Below, piece by piece: positions 13,901-25,900 of a DNA stretch of 64,000 nucleotides. Below the pieces are notes generated by a model. That model was not told the origin of the DNA, searched no databases, and worked only from the letters and a program-made list of their open reading frames with translations. The stretch is from Notospermus geniculatus (taxonomy: Eukaryota > Nemertea > Pilidiophora > Heteronemertea > Lineidae): the NCBI GenBank assembly GCA_002633025.1, contig NMRB01000215.1:222252-286251 (forward strand), in the 5' to 3' direction. The position numbers were made by a program, and so were the translations under genes. Each line of letters opens with the position of its first letter. The first letter of the stretch is position 1.

Positions 13901-16900
13901 GCCAGGTGGCGTAACCTGAAAATCAAGTAAGTGCTATTACTCAGGAACGGCTTGACGCAGAGGGCTCAAATTTGATATTTACCGCCATCTAGATGACCTT
14001 TACATGCATGTCAAATTTCGGCCTGATTTGACTTCAAACATGGCCACCAGGTGGCGTAACCCAAAAATCATCAAAGTNNNNNNNNNNNNNNNNNNNNNNN
14101 NNNNNNNNNNNNNNNNNNNNNNNNNNNNNNNNNNNNNNNNNNNNNNNNNNNNNNNNNNNNNNNNNNNNNNNNNNNNNNNNNNNNNNNNNNNNNNNNNNNN
14201 NNNNNNNNNNNNNNNNNNNNNNNNNNNNNNNNNNNNNNNNNNNNNNNNNNNNNNNNNNNNNNNNNNNNNNNNNNNNNNNNNNNNNNNNNNNNNNNNNNNN
14301 NNNNNNNNNNNNNNNNNNNNNNNNNNNNNNNNNNNNNNNNNNNNNNNNNCCGCAGTTCATTGTATGAAGAAGAGGAGACCCCTGCTATGAGAGGATGCTC
14401 ATTGCTATTTTCCTCTGTTGCATTTGCAACCATTACTGTTGCTCTTTCAGCTTCAGCATCCTCTTCAATTACTTAATTGCTGTAGTAAAATCAGCATCAA
14501 TGTAGCATTCATGGTCTTCTTGATAAGGATCCCGAGATAGTCGTCTGTGAGTCATTCTTTCATGTTGTTCATCCTAATCAATGTTATTACAGACTTGGTT
14601 CATCTGTTGGTGTTCGTGTTTAAGTTACTTCTGAACTCCATGCTTGCAGCCTCCCGCAGCAGGGTTTTTACAGGAGCACGACCAAAGCACTGCTGTGGGA
14701 GGATGCAATAAGAGTTGCCGTGTGGCTTCCCGAGGAATGGCTGGCGGCACGTCGGCTGCAGTTTCGGCAGAAAGCAGGAATCAAGAACCAAAGATAAGAC
14801 GAAATAGTCGCTGCTGACTTTTCAATTTTCTTTTTAAATGTCATTGAAAAACAGGAAATATCGGTCCTATAATTAGACTTGATTTATTAGAACTGGGTTA
14901 TTAGAAAGGCATGGTGCACAGTTCCTCTCAGTAATGTATCCTGCCAATTCCATGGCAAAAACATGCAGCGATCTGGATTTTGTTTTGCTTTCGATTTTGG
15001 TGTTGACAATCACTTTGAGACTGACTGGCATGTTGGATGGGGCGGGGCGGGGTGGGGTGGGGTGGGTGATCTGGGAATGGAAATAACTTCTATGGAAGAA
15101 GGTTTGTCATTGCCCTAGCTGTTTGGCCACACTGGCTGCTTGCTCTTCTCCCTGGTTTATAGTTCATCCTGTTCTGTTTTCCTTCAAGATCAACTAATCT
15201 GGGAGCAATCACGACCATCTAAACAGTCCACATCTTGGTTCTGTTTGGAAGGTAGTCTGTTGATTTTATGACTGGTAGTATTTGTATCATCAGTGAAATA
15301 CACAAGTCCATCCTAGGATCTTTCATCCAGGTGTTGAGGAAATGCCCTCCAGATAACCACACCTACTAATGAAGCAAAGCTTTGATGATCAATTGCCAAG
15401 TCTAACTACGGAACTCCCTCCGGGTGTAAAGCCGAGTTGTGGAGCCACATGGTCCAAGATCCATGGGATAGCCGCTGGGATTCAAGTCTTGCTTGCAAAT
15501 CTGCTTTATCTCCCACCATATATGGGCCAACTCTCAAAGACCTTATTACACTCATCGGATGTAGGCCTACCAAGGGGGATGATGCGGGGTTCGTTGCCCG
15601 GTTCCCCAGGTTCATGATTCATGAAGTACGTTTTCGGACTTTCGAAATTTCAGAAATGCCCCTCTATTCACCCTACAACCTGAAACATTCAAGCAGATGT
15701 AGTCAGCAAAACTTCAGTCCTAATCTTGGCAATCATCTTCATGTTTATAAAGTACCTTTCTTGAATTGAGGTTACACAGAAATTGAAATCTATCGTAATG
15801 TTATCTCGACATGCAAACAACCACCATCTGACGATGTACATGTATTGGAAATAAAGATGAGTTTGCGTTTACTGAAGCTATACTTCATCTGTTGAGCTCT
15901 AAACCGCAAGTCAATACATTTCCTCGGTGCGGTCCCTGGAGAAAAACCGTGACGGATGGATCAAGTCCCTGGATGGATGACCTTCACCTTCAGACTGGAA
16001 TGCACGGTTTATGATGATCGTCTATAGCAGGTCCAGTCTTTAATGTTTTGGTGGAAAAATTTGCATCATTTAGAATCATTCTTCAATCATGCTTCTGACA
16101 AAGATCACCACTTTTGATGTTATGAAACCGTGACAACCGTGGTAATGGCGAATCCATGTGCACGTGTCACCTCCAACTGGTCCATTCTGGATAAAGTAAG
16201 CCAATCAGAACCTTGGGATTTGAATGAAATATGGCCATCGTGAGAGTGATTGCGGCTGACGCAAGTTGTACTACGATACAATGATTCAACAGGGTCTAAA
16301 TGACGCCGTTCATCATCTTGTCATCTGGTAACGCTAACATGACCCTTGTGAGTGTTAGGATCATAATCCCTAACCTCCCTCTGGGACGATACAAATCTTC
16401 TCATGAGTTATCGTCAGCGATCGTGTCTCATAAAGATGGCGACCTTGAGCAGAATCGTCGTTCATCTTAGAAATTGATGCGGCATCAATCGGTGTCATTA
16501 TTCAGCCACGAGTATCGCCATTAATGTTTCCTGGTGTCAGAGAACGTTGACGCACGCCATCGTCCCTGATGCGGGATTTGGTGTCACCTTTTCCACCGCG
16601 GGATCTTCATTATGACAAATCTGTATTCATGAGATTGTCGGCGCAAGATTCGTCCATTTATTTTGAAATGCTGGTGTTATCTTTCCATCTCTCACCGTCA
16701 TCTTATTATTCGTTGTTGCGCCAAAGAACGTCTTTGTCGATTTCAAGACTGCTTGCCTATGTTATGGCTTAGAGTCATTGCCATAATAACATTCTTCCCT
16801 TACCTCAGATTTACTTACCAGCAGTACTTTTAGGTGATATCGGAAGCGATCTACTTGCCACCGATCGTCTCGCCAGCCACCGCAGACTAGTGATATCGGC

Positions 16901-19900
16901 TTTGGTAGTGTTTGACAATGGGTGAACATCGCTGGCAAAGGATTCCACCCATCGCTGTCCAACGCACACTTGGCGTGAACAGCCGATTTTGCTTGCCTGC
17001 GATCAGGTCATTTGCGATATCGTCTGGTCTGCTGCTGACTTGAGGGACTTAGTCTAAGTGGCGCAGCAGGAACGTCAGCCCCAGTTATCTTTGTGGTTAC
17101 AAAACTAATCTATCATTTTGTATTCTCTATCACAGCCTGCGACCCTAAAACAAAAGGATACTGGTTATGTCTGAAATTCACTACGCCAGGTTGGTTGGTG
17201 ATTTTCGATTCTTGTAACGATTCTTTTTCTGCACACCTTTCTTAAAGTTTAGTGTTTTGAAGTGCAGTACTTTTGTTAGGCCTCCACACAGTTGAGCATA
17301 AAAATGTTCAAGTGTGTGGAGAAGTCCTTCAGGCTTTACAGTTTCTACTCTTGCAATTTCTTGCAAATATTTCTTCTGTTCATTTTCAGTCCATGGGTCT
17401 AATCAACCCACATTCTCTTATGTTTGTGTTTTGCTGCATTCTACCTAGTGCTGACTTAACTTATGAACACAGCACTGTGATAGTGATCACGAACACATAT
17501 ATTTTATCACATATTCAGGGATGAGAATAGACTTATATCAACAATAAAAAAACAGCTTCAGCATCCCGTATTCCATCTTCAAACAGCGTCATGGTCTTTC
17601 ATCTCACGTTTATCTGCTACACAGACACGCAATAGATCAACTTTTTTCTCACACTAGCAAGTTTTTATTTTTCAGCGAAATTGCTCTCTACAATTGCTCA
17701 AGAAATATTCTTGACATGAAGTGTTAGTTAACTGTGCCAGGTTGTTTGACTTGCACAGTTATTTGACGTGGGTATTTTGGGAAGGTGTATAAAAATTGGC
17801 CAGATTTTTGCCAGCACATTCTATACTGCTTCAAACATAGTCAGTTTTCAGTTAGCAGTTTCCAACTAGCATCTTAGGTATGAATTTAGCACACATAGGT
17901 TTTAGCTTGCTGAGATGATCTCACTGAGATTCTGCGTGTGCATGCTACCAGCTTTCAGTGAAAGCGGAGAATGATGAGGTAGCACACATCCAGACATCAG
18001 CTTTAGCTTGGTGAGATGCTCACTGAAATTCTGTGTGTGTGCTACCAGCTTCCAGATGAAAGCAGAAAATGATGAGGCAGCACACATCCAGACGTCAGCT
18101 TTAGCTCGCTGCGATGATCTCACTGAAATTCTGTGTGTGTGCTACCAGCTTTCAGATGAAAGCAGAGAATGATGAGGTGGCACACATCCAGACCTCATCA
18201 CTGAAATTCTATGTGCGTGCTACCAGCTTCCAGATGAAAGCAGAGAATGATGAGGTAGCACACATCCAGACATCAGCTTTAGCTTGCTGAGATGATCTCA
18301 CTGAAATTCTGTAGTGTGCGTGCTACCAGGTTTCGGATGAACATGGTATCCAGAATTCATGAAATGCACTTGAATAACTTGAAAAAATCAGAAGAAAGTT
18401 GAGGAGTTTTGTCTTTCTAGTGAGTGTCACGTTCCCTCCTGTCCCATCCAGAGCACCTGAGGCTATATTGACTTCCAAGTAATCCGACCAGTATGACATC
18501 CATACCCCACTCCGAGCTATTGTTTTAACCTCGGTGCACTATGCAAGACTTACAAATCCCTCATTCATGATTTGTTAGTTTTTTCCGAGATTATTGACTA
18601 CCCCCTCCAGCCATTGTGCACCATGTCGAGGTTTCACAATGATGTTCTATAGATCATATCGTACCTCGCACTTCAGAACATGCTCCAGTGGATAAAACAA
18701 TGGTTTGCGGGGTCGTTAGAACTCGGTTTTCAAAAGTTGTTGAAAATCTACTTGAAATGGTGATACTTTGATGTGCCGATGATGAATTTTTGATGCTCTA
18801 AGTCGAATGCAGGTATTAATTGATAGAATCTGTTTGATGTTGTATGTTAGTGGTGAATTCCGAGAGTCTTGCCTTTGAATCTAAAACTTGAATCGGTGGG
18901 AGATGTTCTAATCTCACCTGGGGGGGGGGNGGGGGGGGGGGTATGGCAGGGATCCAGAGAAAGAGGGGGCCATCCGCACTTTTTCAGATGAAAAATTCAT
19001 GGTCAGTTGTGAAGATGTGTTCAAATTTTCAAATTGCCTGGTCACTTTCGAAGAATTTCCTCTAAAAAGATCCAGTATGGGCTTGGTCAAAAGATAGTCT
19101 CTCCTTCACCCCATGTCTCAGATGGTAGATCATAGGCAAGCACTTTGCCATGCCTGTACTGTATTCTACCATGGTCTCTGAGTCCCACTATGGGTCTTGC
19201 CGTCAAGGCAAGATATGGCCAATCCTCAGCAAGGCATCTGTTGGTTCCAAGCCTGGTCAAGGCAGGAGTGACCAATCCTCATGAAAAATACCACTGGTCT
19301 GACCTGGAAGTTGCATACTTCCTGTCCCAAGTTGTGACTGGCTGTTTTGACAAGAGTTTGTTCAAACACACTCAACCTGATTCGCCAAAGCAAGCATTGA
19401 TCAAATGTCCAATAACTAGTGAAGTCCAATATATCACTCTACTCTTTACACGGTTATACGCAGTCGTAAAATACAAATATTTACTTCAGGCAGATTCCAT
19501 CTTTGCCTTCTCCTCCCTGTTCAAGTGGCCATGTTGTCAGTGACAGCGGACGAAAAAAGTTCTTTGAATTCTGATCAAGTTGTTGGGAAGTTACAACCAC
19601 CATCAGGGCATCAGTTGGGTTCTTGCCAGGAACGGTGCTCTTGGAAGAAAGTGGCCGATATATCTTCTTGCTGGCAGGTACTCATACCGTGTTGCATTCA
19701 GCTTTTTGGGTTTTTCACCGTGGCGTGGTGGAAATATTTGCGTCTAAATCTGTGGCAGCACACAATACACCTGTGAGATGGGAAATCGTAGTGTGAGCCG
19801 TTGTGTCGCAGACATAAAACTTGGAGAGATGATCGGTATGCAAACATAAGTGTGACCCGCACCCGGCTTTAGCATCACCTCCAACAAAGAACAGCCAGAC

Positions 19901-22900
19901 ATCGCCAGAGAAAGCAGACATGAACTGCGTTCCCTCATTGATACTTTCTGGTTCCTCCAGAATCACCCTCACCCCATTACACAAACAATTAACACTTACA
20001 CCATCTTAGCAATTAAGTCAATTTCCGTGATTGGCCAACATCGAGTTGTGGCTTGCCATTGATTTCTATGAAGAACTGTGGGAATTTCTGCGGTAACTCA
20101 ATTGGATCATGGCTAATTCATCACTTGGTCTATATGTTGTCGGAAGTAAGCAAATTTGGTCGCACTGATTTGGTATATTGATATTTACAGGTAATTATAC
20201 CCCCGCCAACGAGTTGGTGGGGGTATACTGTTTTCAACTCGTCCGTGTGTGCGTGTGTTCGTGCGTTCGTTCGTTCGTTCGTTCGTTCGTTCGTTCGTGC
20301 GTGTGTGCGTTCACCTTTCGGTTTCCGCTCATTTAAGGGAGAATGACTGCAGGGATTGCTTTCGTTTCAACGTGGTACATTCATATTGACCATAGGAAGG
20401 TTCCTTTCGAAAATCGGACTCGTAGCGCATCCAATATGGCCGCCGTGGCTGCCGTCTTGATTTCGGTTTCCGCTCATTTAAGGGAGAACGACTGCAGGGA
20501 TTGCTTTCGTTTTAACGTGGTAGATTCCTATTGACCATAGGAAGGTTCCTTTCGAAAATCGGACTCGTAGCGCATCCAATATGGCCGCCATGGCTGCCGT
20601 CTTGATTTCGGTTTCCGCTCATTTAAGGGAGAACGACTGCAAGGATTGCTTTCGTTTTAATGTGGTAGATTCCTATTGACCATAGGAAGGTTCCTTTAGA
20701 AAATCAGACTCCTAGCGGATCCAATATGGCCGCCTTGGCTGCCATCTTGATTTCGGTTTCCGCTCAATTAAGGCAAAACGACTGTAGGGATTGCTTTCAT
20801 TAGCTCACCTGTGGTGAGCTCTTACGGTGTACCATTTTCTGTCATTGATCTCCACACACGTTCTTCAAGTGAAGGTCTTCTCTATAGCCATACAATTACC
20901 AACAACCAAAATCAAAATTGCCACACTGCCAGTACAACAACCATATTTCAGAGGTCCAGCTGGACCAAAAATAAGTGCAGCCAAAACAGGGTCTCGATCA
21001 ACTGCTGATGGAGTACAACACTCCAAATGACAGATACTCTTGGTCAAAAACAGGAAAAATAGTAGCCTGGCAGTGGCTGTATAAAAGGAGCCAACAGAAT
21101 TTTATTTTACCCATTCGTGAAATTGGAGCCCTATATTTTTGCAAGGAACCTTTGTGTTACTAAAAACCACTCCCTGTGCTCATTCGCCCTTAAATGACAT
21201 TTTCCCAAAAATTCTCCTGCCCATTTCATTATCACCTGCCCTCAATAACAAGTTTTCACCTGAGCCACGAGGACTGTTATGGCGCCACAGCGGGGGTATA
21301 ATTAGTGATTGCTCGCAATCACTGTATGTCTAGTTGTCCTTGGGTTTCGCAGGTTGTGCAGGGCAGTTGCACTGTTGGAAGTATCATGATATTATGCTAG
21401 ATTTGGCCGCATTCTTTACATCTGAGCTGAATGTACTCCCCTGGCTTGCTCAGATCTTGCTTCGACGCAGTTACGTTTAGCAGGAATGATTGAGTATGTT
21501 CTCTAGCGAGATGTATAGGTTCCATCGACCGCACGTTCCATCCCACAACTCCCAGCTGCAGTTTGTTTCCTGCGTACCTGTGAGATATACCAATGAAGAA
21601 ACCTTATCCTCAACCAACATGAAATATTGATGGAAACCGATTGACTGGTATACACACTTCACAAACTAATCAGTTTCCCATTAGATTTCCTTCTTCAGGC
21701 TGAGGTGAGCCTCTTCCTGGCACATCCAGAACAAGCAGTAAGCTTACAAGAAAACAACTTTATGGGGCACGGTGATGCAGTGGTGTTGGCATTGGACTTG
21801 TAGCCAAGAGGCTGCAGGTTCGATTCTTGGGGCTTTTGCATTGAACATGTTCTGATGCATTGGGTTGGATTTTTCCATCAGGGCCGAAGCCATATCATTG
21901 TTGGCCCTGGTAAGTTCGGAAGAGGCCATCACAAGGTACTCATGTTCCTCACTTGGATGGGGTCTTTTACTTTTCCTCACTAAGGACAAAGGTACAAGCA
22001 CCACGGCCTATGCGACAGATGAGAAGAGCCATGACATCCCACATGGCCTAAGCAGGAATCGAACCCGGGACCTGCCGCTTGCATAGCCATAAAGTGTTCA
22101 GCTGTCTGGGCTCCTCGGTTATCTTCAATTGTCTCTCCACCATACCGGTACAACCAAGTATGTCCTGTCATGATAATTATTCACAACTTCTTCACTCAGC
22201 TCCTTCACCATCTTTGCCACTTCTCCACTGGTCAATACTGCTTCAGGTTTGAAGTAAAAGCATTCCTTCTCCTCTACTGCCATCTCCACCGAAATATGAA
22301 GGAGCTACAGTCCATAGGAGGAGAAAAAGCAACAGATCGTCCGATTCTGTGATGGGGAATTGAATCGAATGTGAAGTGCTTCTTGAGAGATGGTGAAGCA
22401 TCCAGTTTCATGGTCTTGATCTCAAATGAATTGATCGAGGGGCGGGTTGGAACGTTATTGGTTTCTCCATGGGTCCACGCAGCGTATGTTGTCGTGAATA
22501 TTTCTGAAGGAGCTAGCAGCATCTTGGAGCCTTGATCTGAGTTTTTTCTCTGACGAGTTGAATTGAAGTCGTGGTATAACGAGTTAGCTAGGAGTTATTT
22601 GTTTGGTCCAGTTTGAGAAGTTTGGGGCTCGGTCAGTGGTAGCGTGGCCTGCATTGCCAGATTACTTCCAAGTGATTTCTGAAGCAGCTAATCTTTGACG
22701 CCTGTGTAGGGTCCTGACCTGTTTAGGCCTTGTTTGGAACTTGTTCAATGTTACAGCTGGTGGTACAACAGTGACAAGATTGACCTGACTGTCACCTGAA
22801 TGGTAGGGTTACAGCTCTTTCCAGGTCTTGCTTGGCATACTTGATCAAAGTTACATCTGGTGATACAACAGTGACAAGAGTGACCTGAGCATCACCTCAG

Positions 22901-25900
22901 GTGTTGGGTCAGATCTCTGTCCTGTCCTTGCTTGGCCTACTTGTCACAAAGTTACAACTGGTGGTGCAACACAATAAACAAGGGTGACCATCACCTGAGT
23001 GAATACAGTGATAATAATAAAAGCCATAGCAGGTACACATAAAGAACAAGTGAGGTAAACGTGGAGTGGTTCCCTTTTATTGCCCATCAATGTTATTGAC
23101 CTTCCCCATTCTGTACTGCCTGTTTATTGGTTTGGGCTACCTAATACTTGTGATCCTATTATGGCCTTCAGTACCGGGACAATATTCATAATCACTTAAA
23201 AAAATATTGTGCATAAGATCAATAAGGTCTAATAATTGATGCAAAGTGCCTTGCCCAAGGCTTTGTTGGAACTAATGATGTTCCCCCGGGCCCATAGATC
23301 AATTTCTAATGGTCATAGAGCAAATGGTGCAATCTGATGGCAGCCATGTTGAATTCCAACATGGCTGCCAATATGGGCTTGGAAATCCAATAAGGCTGCC
23401 AATACAGGCATGGTGGCTCTCAATGTTATGGTGCAGTTGCCTGTTGAATAACGTTGTCCTTTCATTGAAGGAGGTTGTTGTACATGTACCCCATCAGTGG
23501 CCTGTCATAGTGAATTAACCTCATGTCAATGATCTGTCAATATTTTCATCCACAAGAGGTCAGTGTGGACAATCCCGGGCGGATAAACACAGACTTACAG
23601 CAGTCAGAACTTCGACTTGAGGTTCTCTTGCAGTGAAACTCCTGTCAGTTTGGGATCCAGTCTGACAAGTCTTAGCGACCTGAGTTAGGGGTTCAGTCTG
23701 GGGCTCAGTTTGCCACGCAGCTTTTGGTCCAACAGCTGGCTGTAAACCTTGCTTTAAATCTGTGATATCTTATAAATTATCATCTCTTATATTTGTTTGT
23801 GGTGAGAGATGTGAAAGCTCCATTCATTAGCGATATAAAAAAGATATAAAAGAAGAAGACAAGAGTGTACTTGAATCTTGCCGAGCTGCTATCCTCTTGT
23901 AAGATTGTGGTCGACGGACGGAAAAAATCAAACTCACAGTTTATAATATATTCTATACAGTACTAGTATCTTCATTTAAATGAATTAACTGATATATTAT
24001 CACATGAATGTGCGACACTTACCATTTTGAACGAGTCGCTATCACAACGATAGGAGATCGCTGCCGGTGATGGCAACATTCTTAGAGTGCAGTGAGATGA
24101 ATTGAAGTCGTCAATATTAGTAAAGTGTGATCGTTGTGAGTCACTGAGTTTGAAGAGAACTAAATCAACAGGATTATCCTGATTGCTTCTAATGGATACA
24201 GTATCTCTGATATCTCTCATATTGCGGGGAGGTCTTACCATCATCTGATAGCCATGCATTTGAAATGGCCTGGGGATAAACATCTCAGTTTTGGTCTTGG
24301 TGGACAATGTCGGGGATCGTGATGGTATGGCACGATGGTCATCTTCTTACACACCTTGGTGTCAGGTTGACCTCACGACGGCACAGAGCAGGCGGTGACA
24401 GACTTTTCCACAAAGAATAAATCAGTCGTCAATTTGGTGGACATGACTGCAGTTGTGTCTCACCTGCGACGATCGGCATCAGTCGCCGATCAGAAAGTTC
24501 ACAAGAGATGACAAAAGATTCACAAGATTTGAACATGTTCAACTCCTGCGCCACGACGAATCATGATGCCAGTGGGTCTCGACCTGACTCAAGTTACGAT
24601 TCACTGCACACAGGATGCCACCTGTTTAATGATGAGTGCACACATTTTCACTTTCGTGACTTGATCTTGATTTCTATACTTGATGCCGTCGGTTCCATCA
24701 TGGTGCAGGATATCGTAGGTGCAACATGACATCAGCATTAGGTCTCAAGACACGTAGCTTGAGTTGAACTGTTCCTCAAACTTCTCTGTGACATCACATT
24801 ACAAAGCAGATTTTAAAAGCGTGGATGCTCAGAGGAGGAAGAGGATGTCAGATTTTCACTGATAACCTCCCACATCTTCACTTTTGAATTCCTATCATTC
24901 TCAAGAGCTGACTCAAGTTTTGTTATCACAAAATAAGAAATGGAGGAGGAATGTTACAAACATGACGTGATATAAAGTCAGTTCCTGGTTCGTGACATGT
25001 TTTAACACATGGTCTGAACTCAGGGACGACTGGTGATGGCTGAAGAAGGCTGACACACACTGCCCTGGGGTGTCTTATCTATCTAATAAGGAGATAGTAG
25101 GTCAATGAAAAATGATCAACTTTAAGCTCTAAAACAAACTTGGTTTGACATGATGATACTTGTGGGTGTAAAAAACCTTGTACCGTTCTTAAGTTTGCAA
25201 ACAACTTGGGAGCTAACTCTTACTCATATGCACAAGTCACTAAATCACATTCGTTTCGCTGGTTATTCCACATTTAGCACTCACCATTTGAAAAGAAGCT
25301 TGAAAGATTAGCATGGGTTTCGTAAGTGCACCCCCCTTGGTTTGTTCAGAACATCCCAGTAGTTGGTTCAGCAAAAACACACTGGGAAGGAGGAACACAA
25401 ACAAACCAACCTTGAGATGACATCACAAGTTTTCATCCATATCCTCCAACTATTGATTTTACAATAAAAATCGTGTTGGTGATAATTTCCCGCTTACATC
25501 ATCTTCGGAGTGTTTCTTTAGCACTTGGCTAAACATCTGTGAAGACTTAGTGCAAATCAGAATTGACTGATTTTATGGCAATTTTTTAACGTTTTTGGTT
25601 TGAAAAAGTTCTTGTAAAGAATCTGTGACAAGTACACTTCATTGTATGTAAACAAACAATGCTGGAGTATTCACACACCGCCGTTTCCTGCTGTTTGTGA
25701 CTAGCAAAATGTCAGAATTGCAAGTTTTTTCCTTCCGTAGATTCAATGCAAACTTTTGGCCCAGTTACGCATGATTCTGTCTGAGGTGCAGAATTGGGCG
25801 TGCCAGGCGGATAGAATTTGCAGTTTGTAGTAGACAGCAAAGAAAATTGCTGAAAAGTGTCAAACCCGTGATCGGTGGTACCATGCCTGGCACCAACTTC

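Larger units (their letters stand above)
20193..21303. mobile_element. Non-autonomous element with 14-bp perfect terminal inverted repeats
   Basis: AATTATACCCCCGC at 20193-20206 is exactly reverse-complementary to GCGGGGGTATAATT at 21290-21303. The left end continues into a hairpin (CCAACGAGTTGG), a GTTC microsatellite (about 20259-20297) and a 145-bp tandem array (20317-20800). A second hairpin-headed element begins at about 20799 inside it. Just outside the right end lies GTGATTGC/GCAATCAC (21304-21321). No coding capacity for a transposase is seen. Confidence 0.6.

Noticed and set aside
19145-19543. 132-residue open frame in kindlin intron 1
   Set aside because: No homology, no splice or codon evidence. 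Length alone is compatible with chance.
21771-21841. Possible functional tRNA gene
   Set aside because: It has A and B boxes, but arms do not pair as a cloverleaf and the context is a SINE-like body.
23972-24307. 111-residue minus-strand open frame ending near a good GTAAGT donor
   Set aside because: It has no ATG start in the main frame, no partner exon and no recognisable family. A single donor-like site is expected by chance in 24 kb.
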